64,000 nucleotides of DNA from Caprimulgus europaeus (GCA_907165065.1 OU015530.1:53108465-53172464); one strand, 5' to 3'; positions 16,371 to 29,226 are shown, numbered from the stretch's first letter. Translations and numbers: made by a program. The notes: generated from the letters alone by a model not told the origin.

Positions 16371-18474
16371 TTCCAGAGACCTGCTGCGAGGAAGGAACAA
16401 AGGAAATCCAGAAGCTGGAGGTGGAACCACCTCCCTCTCCTCCTGGGCTGGCTATGGCTCAATGGATGCACCCTAGCTTCCCAAACCCGGGCAGGGAAAG
16501 GCATGTGGGGTCTCAACAGTCCTCCAACGCCAGAGATACTCAGCCGTGCTACCACCCAAGCGAGCTGCTCTTATGTGGGATGGGGAATTGTGTTTAGGGG
16601 CCCAGAGCTATTGTTTGGGAGCGGGAGGGGGTGATTCTCCTCTCGTTTGTGCCAGCGTGACTTCCTTGATTTTGCTGGAGTGGCTCCTGATTTATGCCTA
16701 AGAACTGGATCCCGCTCACCGGGTGTTGCTCTTTCATCTGCAACATTGCAGTGAAGTTTGTTTACAAAGGTTTTGGCACGGCTGCAGATTCCTTCTCCCC
16801 TTCCCCCATTCCTCCTAATCAGCTGCAGTTTTCCCTCTCCTTTGGCTCCTGCTGCAAAACTGATTGACCTTTCCGAGCTGTGTCTGACACATGAACCGTG
16901 CAAAATCCTTTCTTCTCCCCCAGCCCTGTGCTTGTTTGCTTGGGAACCAGCCTCCTGGAGCAGCCCAAGTGGGTGTCCTCCAACAACTGAGTTTGTGGTC
17001 TTTTAGGAGCTGCTTTGCTTTTCATATTGGGTACCCTTGACGTTGGGCACACGTGTATTTTGTGGCTGTGTCTCCCCTGTGCTCTTTGTGAACAATGATG
17101 CCATCACTAAAAATGTGCGTGTAACACGCGCTCGGTCCCAGGTTGCTTTTAAAAATGGATCCATTTAAGCAAAACTGAATTTCAAGCCATAATATGAAAA
17201 CTTCTGGCTCAGTGGCTCAATCCATCCCATCAGGGTATATCTGCAGGGAAAGGGCACAAAAGCAATTTATTCCTTCAGAGGACCAAACACCCAGCAGAGC
17301 CTGTGCATGAAAAGCCGGTCTTGTGGCATGCAAGGAGCTAGTCTCATCTGTGGTGGCTTTATGTTTTAGCCAGGGGTAAGAGCTGCCTGTGCTTGGCCTG
17401 TTGGGCTACTAAAGATCTCATGGGAGCCATGAATTTTCCATAAATGTAGTTAAACTGTTTTTTCTCTATATATCTCTTGAGGGTAAAGAAGCATGGAGGA
17501 AGAGATGAGTGGTCTGGTGGGCTGGCTTAAATTATCTTTACAGCCATTTCCATGGACTAATATCAGTCCAGTGAGATTGGAAAAAACAATCTTTTGCCCT
17601 TTCTTGAGCACCCATTGGACCTCATCACTTTTACCACATTTTGGTGCTTATTGAGCTTTCTGTTTTGTTCCTTGTGCATATTGCAAAAGTGAGGTTCAGA
17701 AGCAGCTTTCCACTGGCACCAGGTAGAAATGGAGTGGCTTTCCAGGCTGGTCAGCAACTGCTAAAGGTTATCTTTTGCTGTCTGCCTTGTGTTTTAAAAG
17801 CTGGAGTTTGAGGCAGATGAAAATATACAGGTGCTTTCTTGTTCTTGTCTAAAGCTGTGTGTTTCTTGCACTAACTAGAGTGACTGTGTTATACACTGTG
17901 GTGAAACCTAAATGTTACCTCAACCACCAGATATCAGAGGAAATATAAACAGTAAATTGTAGCACATGCAAGGATGGAGTTGTGAGAAAAAAATGCCAAG
18001 GTGACAGGGGATGTGTCAAAGAGTGAAGGCTGCTCTGGCTCTGGGAGCAAGACAAGGTTCCATTTCCACAAAAAGACAACAAATTGTCCAAAATAACTGC
18101 ACGGTAACCATGCAGGCTAAGCCTCCTCAGACTTGAAATGTAAAACACAAGGGTCCCATGGGGCACCCGAACTTGTCTGGCACGTATCCGGCAAGGGGAG
18201 CTCTCCTTGGTTGTGACATACCCCAAATGACCCAAGGTCACACAGATGTCAGCAGAAGGCTTTCACAAGACTCAAAGAGAACACTGATGCAAGTTAACAA
18301 CAGGATCTCTCTCCCTTTTTCAGGAGAAGGCAAGTTTTCAAATAAAGTAAAAAATAAAAACGTTTTCTTCACTTAGCCTTCCTACGATCAAATTCCTCTG
18401 GTGCCGGTGGTGGGCTCCGATTTTCCATGGGCAATACATCAATTTGATTTTCTCCCTCAAAGGATTAGTCACTA
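16371..18474. other. Unique DNA, no gene recognised
   Basis: The 126-codon frame at 16254-16634 overlaps several others and has no domain. At 18229-18245 the string GACCCAAGGTCACACAG matches the best-conserved core of antisense MIR-like SINEs, but the flanks are not convincing, so I do not annotate an element there. Confidence 0.45.
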
Positions 18475-18513
18475 AAAAACACCACCACCCTCTGAAAAAC
18501 ACCACCACCCTCT
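18475..18513 (+). repeat. 20-bp tandem duplication
   Basis: The unit AAAAACACCACCACCCTCTG is present twice in a row (18475-18494 and 18495-18513, the second lacking the final G). The identity of the copies indicates a recent duplication by slippage. Confidence 0.9.
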
Positions 18514-18612
18514 TCCCCTCAACTTTTTGGCTGCCTCCAGGTACTAGGGGAATACCAGTGAAAGGAGCTCTGCTTTGCTTCAGTCCTTCTGTGCATGCTC
18601 ATTTTATTTCTT

Positions 18613-18642
18613 CTGCTTGCTTCCTCTCTGCTTGCTTCCTCT
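18613..18642 (+). repeat. 15-bp tandem duplication
   Basis: CTGCTTGCTTCCTCT occurs twice without interruption (18613-18627, 18628-18642). It lies about 100 bases from the 20-bp duplication, so two independent short duplications are close together. Confidence 0.92.
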
Positions 18643-18935
18643 CCGATAATTCTTTTTTTTCTCCCCAAAATGTCCTCTCTCCACCAAGAGCTGGTGCTGA
18701 TGAGGCTGTGCCTGCAGCAGCTGAGCATGCCCCAGTGTTTGCCTGTCCCTGCCTTTCTGCTGCCACACCAATTCCTCCATCTTTGCATTATCTGCAGAAT
18801 AAAATTATCGATAGCAGCAACGGAGTCCAAGTGTGTAGACCTTGCTGGAGGGCAGCTGCAGTGCTATATGCTAAGTGTAAGTGTAGAATAATTTGACATC
18901 TACAACCGATGTCAGCAGAGTCCTGATATGGTGTA

Positions 18936-19410
18936 TTAAGAAGGACATGGAGGTGATGGAGCATGTCCAGAGAAGGACAATTGAGCTGGGGAAGGGTCTG
19001 GAGCACAAGTGTGATGAGTTCATGGCTGAGGGAACTGGGGTTGTTGAGCCTGGAGAAAAGGAGGCTGAAGGGAGACCTGGCTCTCTACAACTCCCTGAAA
19101 GGAGGGTGGAGAGAGGTGGGGTGGGTCTGTTCAACCAAGGAACGAGTGACAGGACAAGAGGAAACGGCCTCCAGTTGCACCAAGAGAGCTTTAGGTTGGA
19201 TCTGAGGAAGAATTTCTTTGCTGAAAGGGTTCTCAAGCATTGGAAGGGGTTGCCCAGGGCAGTGGTGGAGTCCCCATCCCTGGAGGAACTTAAGAGCTGT
19301 CTACACATAGTGCTCAAGGACATGGTTTAGTCATGGTTTAGTATTAGGTTTATGACTGGACTTGTTGATCTTAAAGGTCTTTTCCAATTGAGGCAATTCT
19401 GTGATTCTGT
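18936..19410 (+). mobile_element. CR1 LINE fragment, 5'-truncated
   Basis: The plus-strand CR1 tail starts within the [20 protein letters not shown] segment and runs to the 3' end TCTGTGATTCTGT. A plus frame (18893-19330) reads most of the ORF2 C-terminus with the motifs [16 protein letters not shown] and [14 protein letters not shown], although the LEKRRL segment is in another frame (18963-19205), so a frameshift has occurred. The 3' type (AAAGGTCTTTTCCAA) is shared with the copies at 23615, 48952 and 61066. Confidence 0.95.
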
Positions 19411-20939
19411 ATAGGACCAGTCAGCGATGGACAGCTTTTCTCAAAGGGCAATAAATATTCAGCCTCCCTCCATCTCCCCTGGACAGGGCGACAATTCACT
19501 CTGGTGGTTGACAACAAACAAAGTGTGCTCCAAAGGCGCCTTGATGCTTTCAGCACACTGTACTGATTTTTCACATGGTTACACTACATCTCAGCCTGGG
19601 GTTTAACCCCTCTGATGCACTTTTACCCCATGGCCAAATAAAAACTCTTATATTTCGGGATGTTGCATGGGTTTATCAGACAGAGTCATGTGAAACGTGT
19701 TGCTGCTTCCCTGCAGGCAGGCAGAAGAGGAGGAGGTTAATTTTGAAGATATCTCAAGCTTGCTTTTCTTTTCCTCATGCCGATGTCTCACTGCTTGCAT
19801 AACTTGGCTGGTAAATTCAAGTGAAGCCAAGACCTCAGCCTCCTGCAGCTTTGGTACTAGTCCACAGTCCCCACCTGGGGTTCTTGGGGAACAGGTTCAC
19901 CCCAGCCCAAGGGATGAAGGATGACTTCTGTGTTGCTGACCCTGGGGATGATGAAGCAGATCCCAGCAGAGGTGAAGAGCCACTGGGGCTTGTAGAAGTG
20001 AATTGCCAGCCAGGGTGCTCTCCCCTCCTGCATACTGCACTGTCCTGCTGCGGGGGCTGCAGCTGGGGTTGCCCCAGGCTGCCACAGTGAGACCCACCTG
20101 GGGCGATGGAGTCCCTTGGAGGGGCATCAAGGGGGGCTTTATATTTAGTCTTAGTGATTTAAGAATGCCTGTCCCTATCTCCATGGCTTTTAATTTCATG
20201 ATAGTGCACGTTTTAAGAATCTTTAATATTCTGAGTGCTCAGCTTCCTAAAGCAACTGAAAATGCTGCCTTCCCCCTGCCCTTCAGATGGTTTGACAGGA
20301 GGCACCCAAGACAGCTTGTGCTTTTGGGAATGAGTCTGCTCACTTCCCTGGGATACAGCCAGCACTGGCTGCCATGGTAGATCCCAACTCTGGAAGGCAA
20401 CTTTGGGCTGGAAGACAAGGGCTGAGGAGCATGGTGTGCCCGCAGCTGCCCAGGGGTGATCTGTCAGCCCAAAACAGGCATGATGCCATTTTAAGAACAA
20501 GAGCTTTCTGGCCAGCATCTAGGGATGTGGCGAAGTTCGCTTAATAAAAGACTGTGGAGTGCTTTGGGGTCCTTGGGAGAGGGGCTCTGTCTGCAGCGAC
20601 TCCCATATCCCAATGTGGTTCCCAAAAACTGTTTACCAGCAAATTGCTGGGATTTGAAATTCAGGTGACTTGTCGGATGAAAACATATTTTTCCCCATAT
20701 TGCTCTGACCTCTGAGATGGCTGATTTATTTTTTAAAGACATTTCTACTCCCCTTGGGAATGGTGTCTTCCTCTGTTTTATGCTCTAAGGAGGTAGCTCT
20801 TTTCATGTTTATCTTTGATTCAAGCATTGTAAGGAGCAATCCCTCGCACTTATGTGCTTCATTGTATTCTGGCCATGAGAGGTTCTCCCCTACTGTTTGT
20901 AGCTCTCTTTTCAGCTCAGCTAGTAAAATATTTGAACAG
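19411..20939. other. Unique DNA, no gene recognised
   Basis: Moderately GC-rich with many overlapping frames on both strands (125 codons plus at 20003-20380; 100 and 101 codons minus). Such mirror-image open frames are expected in GC-richer DNA with few stop codons. No domain or splice pattern stands out. Confidence 0.45.
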
Positions 20940-20998
20940 AAAAAAAAAAGGAAAAAAAAGAAAAAAAAGGAAAAAAGAAAAAAAGAAAAAAAAAGAAG
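20940..20998. repeat. A-rich simple repeat with G spacers
   Basis: Runs of four to nine A are separated by single or double G over 59 bases. It is not preceded by a recognisable retrocopy, so it is better read as a simple repeat than as a poly(A) tail. Confidence 0.9.
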
Positions 20999-23614
20999 AC
21001 ACTAAACAGCCTACAGCATTTAAAGGATAAAATGAAATGTAAGCAGAGGGATGGCTGTGGCTAATGCATGAGGCTGGGAGGCCTTAGATGGACCATGGCC
21101 TCTCTTAGCTGCTCTTCTCCTAACATCCTCTATGATATTGTATAATTTATTTGGCCTCCTTCTGCTACAGCTCTGGGGTCTTTAACACACCCCATGTTTT
21201 CCACCTGGAAAACTCATGCAAAAGCAAAGGCACAAGCAGAGTTGCGAGGTTTGGCGGGGAGAGATGATGCTGTTTATTAGTCCAGCTCGTAGCAGATGAA
21301 GTCTTGGTGGAAGAGCTCAGCCAGCCTTGTGCTGAGGTGGTGTGAGGGGCTGTGCACAAGCAGATACAGCCTCCAAGGCCAAATAAGTCAGGAGTTTGCC
21401 CCACTCCAGCTTTTTTCCCCCTTGCTGGCCAAGTGAAGGCTTGGGAAGCAGCTAGGCTACAGGTAGCAAGACATTTTGGAGCACAAGCTGTTGTCCTATG
21501 TCAGGATTCACACTTGCTGAACACATTTATTGGAGTTGTTTTCAGTGTGATTGCATGTCCACATACCTGCTGAAGCCCCAGCTAGGTTGAGATCTCTGTT
21601 TGGGGCAAAGGCAGCTTTCAATCCATCTCTCTCCCAGGTCTAATGCTGCAAGGAAGCTGTTTTGCACAAGCTGGTTGTAAGCCAATGACTCATCCACTGA
21701 AAAATAAATTAAATCTCAGTGGGCTATGGCAGGAAAACTTGAGTCAAAGGGTCCTAAGGCTGATTTCCTCCTTTGGAAACCTGCTGTGAATCCAAAACTG
21801 AGCCAAACTGGCATGAAGGGGCACCATAGGGTTGAAATTTTGAAAAGTAGAAACTCATTGCAATGGTGACCAGGGGGTGGTTGAGGGGAAGCCTTCAGCA
21901 GGGTCTGGTGCAGTCCAGGTAATTCCCAAATAAGTCCCCACATTTTGGGGGGTTTTCTTAAACTTCTGGAGTGTAATGGCATGATTGGGGATGGAACACG
22001 AAGTGAATATTTGACATAAATAAGCTAATGTTCCTCTGGGGGAGAGGGACAGGGGGAGCCTGTGAATTAGTGATCAGATCTTAATTTGTCCTTTCATTCG
22101 GATTAATGAAAATGTCAGAATGATTGAGGTTTCTGTGCTCATGGAAAAGATGTGAACCCAAGAGAAGGAGATCAGGCCTATTTTTTAATATATGTTTTCA
22201 ATGAAGAAGATGCTTCCCTTCATCTCTAATGCCAGAAAAGGGATGAGAGAAAGCAAAAGGACAGCATGAAATTTACCCTGCTATGGGAGCTGGTCTGAAG
22301 GTGATGATCCCTAAGAGTGATTGCAATCACCTGGACTCAAGTTGTCCATCCTGTGCTGACAGATTTGCTATGAGTGGATTTCTCAGGAAGCCTAGACAAT
22401 GCTCAGGTCCCAGCAGAGTCTTCAAGCCCACTGTCCTCGGCATGGTGGCTGCCCTTGGCACAGGATTCAGCCTGGCTGGTGTTGGTAGATGAAATTTTTC
22501 TGGCTGCAGACACATGCTGTTTGCTCTTTTCAGTGCTGGGAGGTTCAGGTCTGGATGTTTTTCAGGATGCCAACAGGACAATGAGAGACTCATGTTACTG
22601 AAGATCCTAGTTTGAAAAGGCTAGATGCTGCTGACAGATGTGAAAAGCTGGCATTAATGTATTGGAGGCAAAACCAGCCAGTGTGGCCAGATGTGGATTC
22701 TGATTACTGGGATTATTTATGTTTGATCCCCACAGCCACATCTAGTTCTGTAGGACAATGTTAACATTGGCTCTGCACAGGGTGGTACCTTCCCACCATG
22801 GCATCAGAAGGACTAACCAGGTTTTCAGCATAATGAAGCTTCCTGAGGGCTTTCTTCAAGAGCAAGCAGTCTCCCAAACTTCACGCTTAAAGACATACAT
22901 TCACAGATGCATTTCACACCTAAAATGGGCACCAACATCCTTGTTTCAGACAAAACCCCAGGTATTTCTGAGTCTTGGTAAGGTCTTCCTAGGCTCAGGC
23001 ATAAGGAAGCTCTTGTTTTAGCTACTCACTTTGTGCTCATAGCATTTCTGACCAGTAAGTCAAATATTTAAGTGGGTGGTCAAGAGTTTAGCTGCCTGCA
23101 GGAGGGACCTGGAGTGGAAATGGTGGCCTGAAGTTGTAGACTCCTTTTCACATCCCCTCTGTCCCGATGGAGGCTCTCAAGCAGCCCTATGGCATGGAGA
23201 ACCCACCTGCAAACCACCAGGTATGCTTTGGCCTAATTAAATATTCATTGTGATAAAATACCACAAACACAAGGGAGTTTTCAGCGATTGCTTCACCTCA
23301 GGCAACAAACTGACATCCGCTCGCTCCAGTGGGCCCCTCATGATGCATTTCCTTCCTCCCTCCACACTCACCTGCTCACCTTGGTCAGCCGCTTGTTCCT
23401 TGTAATGAACAGGGAAAGGGTGAGGTGGGCTCTTTTATCTCATGGCTGCTTTGTCTCAGTGCTTCAATCACTTCAAATGTTTCTTTTTTGTCCTGTTTGG
23501 ACCTGATTATCACATCCCACACTCTGCTCTGTGGACTCTGGCATTGAGTTGAGGTCTTCTCCAGGTGGGTCAGCTGCCAGACTGGACCTGTCACCCCTCT
23601 CTTGTGTCTGCAGG
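20999..23614. other. Unique DNA, no gene recognised
   Basis: Only frames below 90 codons are present, mostly paired on opposite strands. A short block at 23230-23275 (CTAATTAAATATTCATTG) is AT-rich with a homeodomain-like core. No repeat family could be recognised. Confidence 0.45.
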
Positions 23615-24112
23615 TTCATAGAAACATAGAATCATTTGGTTGGAAAAGACCTTTGAGATCATCAAGTCCAACCATACCTGTCCACTACTAAACCACATAT
23701 CTGAGCACCTCATCTACCGGAATTTTAAATACCTCCAGGGATGGTGACTCAACTGCCTCCCTAAGCAGCCTGTTCCAGTGCCTAATAACCCTTTCAGTGG
23801 AGAATTTTTCCCTGACATCCAATTTGAACCCCCCTTGGTGCAACTTGAAGCCATTTCTTCTTGTTCTATCACTAACTACGTGGGAGAAGAGACACACCCA
23901 CCTCACTACAACTTGCTTTCAGGTAGTTGTAGACAGTGATAAGGTCTCCCCTCAGCCTCCTCTTCTCTAGAGTAAACAATCTCAGTTCCCTCAGCTGTTC
24001 CTCATAAGGCTTGTTCTCCACCTCCTTCACCAGCTCTGTTGTCCTTTTCTGGACAAGCTTCAGCACCTCAGTGTCCTTCTTGTAGTGAGGGGCCTAAAAC
24101 TGTACTCAAATA
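23615..24112 (-). mobile_element. CR1 LINE fragment, 5'-truncated
   Basis: Antisense CR1 tail. The 3' end lies at 23615 (ATGATTCTATGTTTCTATG on the minus strand), followed inward by the ORF2 C-terminus. Two minus frames, 23688-23906 ([35 protein letters not shown]) and 23872-24066 ([29 protein letters not shown]), overlap in different frames, showing a single-base frameshift around 23890. The 5' end fades out at about 24112 in the segment equivalent to [10 protein letters not shown]. Confidence 0.95.
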
Positions 24113-25080
24113 CATTGGCTCAGGCTGGGCCTGTTTTTGCAGAAAATTTGTCATTCCCAACACTCTCAGACATGAGCAATGCAACTGTGCTACTGCCAGC
24201 AAACAGCCCTCAACAGGAACTTTTATGATAATATCAGCTCTGCTATTGCCACTTCTTTTCCAGCCCTGTGGCTGCCGTCCCAGGAACTGACCTCACCATT
24301 TCCTGATTTTGAGCTCAAAATATGGGGCACGGGGAACGTGCCTGCACAGCATCGGTTGTTGTAAAACCTTAGCAGCCTGGTGAGAACATCCTGCATGAAA
24401 CCTCTCATCAGCCTGGCCCTGCATGCCCAAATCAATGTCCTGTGTCAGAGACCACAACCTTCTCTGGTGGTCTCAGCATACACAGGTTTTAGCCAAAATA
24501 AGGGTCAACTCTTACACGTACCTGGAAATACCTGGAAGGACCGAGAGTCAGGCTCCTGGCTTCCAGCTACATCTCTCTTTTGAGATGGATATGTATTTCT
24601 TGTGGAAGGCAGCAAACTGGATGTCCAATCTGTCCTCCAGTTCAGCTTAATACCCCTTCCACAACCTGACTGGTCTTTTCTGATTCAGGGAAGATGCTAA
24701 AACCCTTGTTATTATGGAACAACTTTTCTACAAAATCCTTGTTTTGCTTTCTTCTCCTTCCTCCATCCCTCCAAGCAAGGGGTTTTTACTACTGAACTGC
24801 TAGGGCTTTTTAAACTCCTTGTTTTTGTTGCTCTTATTGTTCTTATTACTGAAATGTCCAACCCTACCTTGAGCACGTGGCTTGTAGAGATGCACCAGAG
24901 CAGTGGACTGCGTGGATATATTGTGCATTATGTCAAATCCAAGGCCTCAGAAATCCTTCTGTGAGCTGATTTTTAGTGGCTTTAGTTTCCCAGCTGATTA
25001 TTTAGCCATCTTCACCAGAAAGCTGTCTCAGTGAAATGAGAACTCGCCCACATTCAGGGTAAACTCATAGTTTAGTGTTC
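24113..25080. other. Unique DNA, no gene recognised
   Basis: A small 10-11-bp tandem echo (TACCTGGAA ATACCTGGAA) occurs at about 24519-24538. The sequence is otherwise featureless, with frames under 76 codons. Confidence 0.45.
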
Positions 25081-25105
25081 TTTTTTTTTTTTTTTTTTTT
25101 TTTTT
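25081..25105. repeat. T25 homopolymer, with (TG)7 nearby
   Basis: There are twenty-five uninterrupted T, and a (TG)7 run lies at 25143-25156. No retroelement or retrocopy ends at the T-run on either side. Confidence 0.95.
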
Positions 25106-25583
25106 AAGGTTTGGAAAATGTTGGGTTGTCTTTGATGGAGGATGTGTGTGTGTGTGTTTTATTTTCTGTGTGTGGCATCCCTGCATATGTCTTGGATTGG
25201 TTCAGAAACTGAAATAACAAAACAAGCTTTTCTTTATTCAGAAATGGAAATGAAATGATCAAACAGCTCAGACAAGAGCGATGTGTAATGCTGTATTTTG
25301 TACTGATTATTTAGTAGATATCAATAACGGTAATTATTATGACTACTATGACTCTTTATGTTGTTGCTTTCCCCATCACTCCTGAGTCTTTCTATATTTG
25401 TGAAACATGTTGATAGCCCGTTCCTGTTTGTTTTCCACCCATTGAGGATGTTTTAAATTCTGCTGCAATCTGCCTAGGGGCTGTGGTGAGCCAAAGACAG
25501 TGGTTTGTGCAGTGCTCTGGCAGAGCAGGAATCTGGATCCATGCACATAGGCGGTACTGGGGATGCTGTGGCAACAAGGCACA

Positions 25584-26090
25584 AATCCAACCATAAACCT
25601 AACGCTGCCAAGTTCACCACTAAACCATGTCCTTAAGTGCCACATCTACAGTTTTTTTAGATACATCCAGAGATGGTGACTCCACCACCCCTGCTCTACT
25701 TGGCCAGCCTGTTCCAATGCTTGACAACCTTTTTGGTGAATAAATTTTTCCTAATATCCAATCTAAACTTTCTCTGGTGCAACTTGAGGCCATTTCCTCT
25801 TGTCCTGTCACTTGTTACATGGGAGAAGAGACTGAGACCCATCTTGCTACAACCTCGCTTCCCGTAGTTGTAGAGAGAGATAATGTCTTCCCTGAGCCTT
25901 CTTTTCTCCAGGCTAAACAACCTCAGTTCCTTCAGCTACTCCTCATAAGACTTGTTCTCTAGACCCTTCACCAGCTTCATTGCTCTTCTTTGGACACGCT
26001 CCAGCACCTCAGTATCTTTCTTGTAGTGAGGGGCCCAAAACTGAACACAAGTACTCAAGATGCGGCCTCACCAGTGCCCAGTACAGGGAA
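25584..26090 (-). mobile_element. CR1 LINE fragment lacking its 3' tip
   Basis: Antisense CR1 tail. The ORF2 C-terminal motifs are readable on the minus strand ([47 protein letters not shown]), and the 5' limit is at about 26090 in the segment equivalent to VLGTGEAAS. Unusually for CR1, the outermost 3' bases (the ATTCTATG repeats and the conserved GGTCTT block) are missing: the element stops at AATCCAACCATAAACC (25584). This suggests a later deletion or recombination at the 3' end. The minus frame at 25620-25811 reads the last residues in a shifted frame. Confidence 0.93.
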
Positions 26091-28550
26091 GAAGGAAAGA
26101 AGGTTGTGGGTAAGTAAAGGAAGAGACCTGCATAAATCCACGTCCTTTTGCAAATTTCAGCCATTATAAGATATGGAAATACAGGCTGGAAATAATTTTA
26201 GGACACTGGTCTTGTTGCACAGCTATATGAGTTAACAAAAAAAAAAAGCCAAATCAAAAGTTTTCAGTCTGTATTTTTAGATGGGGCTTTGCTGAATTTT
26301 TTAGTGGATTTTTTTCCCCTTGAATTTGGCACAGTTAGCATGACAGAAGCTAAGATGATACATGTTTTATAACAGTAGTGCACATTGTGAGTTTTAAATT
26401 AGTTTATCAATGTCTCTTCTCCTTTCTCTCTTTTCTCAAACTCTTATTTTCTGTTGTTCTTCATGAAAGTTCTGCAGCCTCAGCTGAGGAACTGGATGTC
26501 ATTTTGTTGAGGGAACAGCAATGACATTTTGTTTGGATGGAACTGACATTCTTGCAGTTCTGATGTCCAGGAGAAAATGACAGCCAGATAGGGTTGGTTT
26601 TTTTTCTGCACATCATTTCTCAAATCCTGGCAGTGACCATAAGAGCATTCATTTAGAAAAAAATCCACTTTCAGAGAAGAATTACCACAGCTAAGTCCAA
26701 TTATGAAGAGCAGAATGCCTAGCACAGCGCATGGCACATTTGGATGTAACGGAGACTCTGTGAAGAACAATGGCTTCAGCTCCCCTAGGGGTGTTGGCCA
26801 CTGTAGATGTGTTGACTGGATGTATCATGGGGCAGAATAGCTACATGCATTCAAATCTTCAAACATCCCGTAGCTAAAAGGTTCACAGTATCTTATATTT
26901 CTGCATTAGAGATGGTACATGCAGCCCACAACTGGATATAGCAGGGGAAGATCTAACACTGCAGATGTGGGAAGGCTGTCCCACATGTAGGTCTTGCTTT
27001 AGCTTCTTAAAAGTGAACATTGTCCCAGTGAATCCAGTGTCATGAGGCATAAACCCAGGAGTGGACCATTCTGGCTTGGCATGTCAACAAGCTCTGGGAT
27101 GGCATTAAAAAGAACACAGCACTGCTTTAGGTTGTTGGCTGATGCTCTCTTGGTTTGTTCTACTGAATTCCATGAAGCTAAGCTGAATTACATCTACTGA
27201 AACCAAATCCATCTAATTTTTTCCCCTTGCTTCTTATGTTCAAGCTTGATGTATTATGTCTGGAAGCAAGCAGTTAGAATAAGATGCATTTGTTAGATTG
27301 TGTCTTTTCATTATCCAGACAGAAGGAAGAGGCAGTTGACAAAGTTTCAGCAGACGGTGCATAGTTGTTGTTTATGTTAAACAAAACGAGAATGTGCAGC
27401 ATTCGGGTGTATAAACAGCATGACAGCAATAAGCATAAAACATAAGATTGGAAGCAGATTTCACTTTCAGGCCTTGGGGAGCAGATGGATCTGAGATCAT
27501 TGTGCATTTGTGTACAACTCCAAGACCTATAGAAACTCATTTATTCCCCATGTCGATGTGTTTTACAGGAGTCAAATGTAGCACGGCTGCAAATGGATGC
27601 AGCTCCATTGAACATAATGGGCTGGACCCAAGCACCTAGATCTGTCTCTTAAACTGTGCCAGCAGCACTAAAAGGATGGAGAGCTGCTTTAGTCTTGTAG
27701 TCAGAGATTGCCTTGTCATCTTAATGTTCAGGTGGCATAAAGATGAGGCAGCCTCTATTTGCATCTCCTCTGTGTGCAGGCTGGAGGGAGCTGATTGTGA
27801 GAGGAGTTGCAGCTGGTGGAGGTTAGTCTTGCTGAACTTGCACAGAAGCTGGTTTCCTCCCCATATCTTTTCTATATGATCTAATGATATATAAGAAGGC
27901 TTAAACTTTTTTCTTGATTCCTCTTTTCTTACACTCTCAACCTCCAAACTCCTACCCCAGATCTTGCACCACAATGAGCACAGCTGGAAGTGGAGATATG
28001 TCTCAGACAATGGAGTTGCATCTGTTTGTACCTGTGTTGTTCAGGACTGATGCTGTAAGATAGAGAAGAAACCAAGCCCACCCTCTATGCAATGGTGGAG
28101 ACAAAGCCATCATTGCTCAGTTTCAGTGAGTCTACTGGATCGGTTCAAAGGCTGCACTGATTTGGTACTTGCAGAGGCAGGACCACACGGGTTGACTATT
28201 ATTTATGGCCCTGATTCCCCAGCAGATCCATGTCATTGAAGTGAAGGGCATAATGAGGGATTTCAGTCCCAAGCGGAGACTATCCAAGCAGGTGGGAAAG
28301 TGACAGGCCAGCGTCCAGCCTTCAGAGCACAGACCAAAGCGAAGCTGTTTTAAATAGCAACAATGGCTCTAATCCCCCAGCAGGATGGAGAGATGCAAAC
28401 TGGTGAAGGGAAAAAAGGGTAGAAAATAGTAACCACAGAAAGTGTGTGCATGTGAGAATCCCTTTCAGGATGCATTAATGGGATGCAGTGAATAGGAAGA
28501 AGAGACCCTGGAGTGTGTTTAAAACTGACGCTGGTATAATATGAACCACT
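26091..28550. other. Unique DNA, no gene recognised
   Basis: The longest frame is 124 codons, minus, at 27636-28010, without a domain. CCATTGAACATAATGG (27605-27620) is a self-complementary 16-mer of the type described under 29338-29405. No retroelement is recognisable. Confidence 0.45.
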
Positions 28551-28554
28551 GTAA

Positions 28555-29226
28555 ATGAAGTGCTGTACAAAAGAAATAATAAAAATATATCGCTGTAGTC
28601 AGTGTCACTGGCTGTGTCAGTGTTTAACTGAGCACCAGAGCTCATCATTAACTAAAAGGAAGAATAACATGAGCAAACAAAATGGCAACCAGGAGGAAGA
28701 ACATAAGGAGCACGATGGAACCCCAGTGAGGTTCCTCCTGCCACTGCTACAAGAAGTGGGGGCCCAGGAGGGAGAGAAAGCCCACCTGGCTTGCACAGTT
28801 CAGCAGAGACACCTCCAACGATGGCGTGGGTATGTGCTCACCTCCTCCATCGCCAGCTCTCCTGCAATGGTTTGTCTGGAACAGCCACTCGCCTCCAAAC
28901 GAGGAGTTTTAATAAATGATCATCACACGCGAGCCGTGCACGTACGTGAGAGAGGATGGGGATGTGTATTTTTAAACGCGAAAACTCCCACCAGCCGCAG
29001 TTTGAACATGGGCTGTATGATCTTCAAGGGAAGGAGAAAAATGTGCTGGTTTCCTCTAGAATTGGATAATTTGCTGCAAATTGGGCAGTTGATCCAAGAA
29101 GAGTTATGGAAAATGTGCTCCACAGTGGTTAGTAATTTCAGTGTGGTGTTAATTTTAGGGTGGCCTGTTAGAAGACCTGTCCCAGGAGAGGTGCTTGGTG
29201 CTTTATGGGGATCAAGCCATCTCTAG
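28555..29226 (+). other. Longest non-repeat open frame, probably not a gene
   Basis: This is a 223-codon plus frame, the longest outside repeats and simple sequence. Its N-terminal part has four cysteines (CC, CSQC) and the middle is charged (QEEEHKEH), but no signal peptide, membrane segment or known domain is visible. The start context is poor (T at -3, A at +4). A 66-codon minus frame overlaps it. It contains a CpG-bearing stretch (CACGCGAGCCGTGCACGTACG, around 28925-28947). Without transcript evidence I regard it as chance; a lineage-specific or long non-coding RNA exon is the alternative. Confidence 0.12.

Noticed and set aside
18229-18245. GACCCAAGGTCACACAG as a MIR-like SINE.
   Set aside because: Only 17 bases agree; adjacent parts of the SINE core are absent, so it was mentioned but not annotated.
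25081-25105. The T25 run as the poly(A) tail of a minus-strand retrocopy.
   Set aside because: No coding similarity, frame or target-site duplication is found on the adjoining side.
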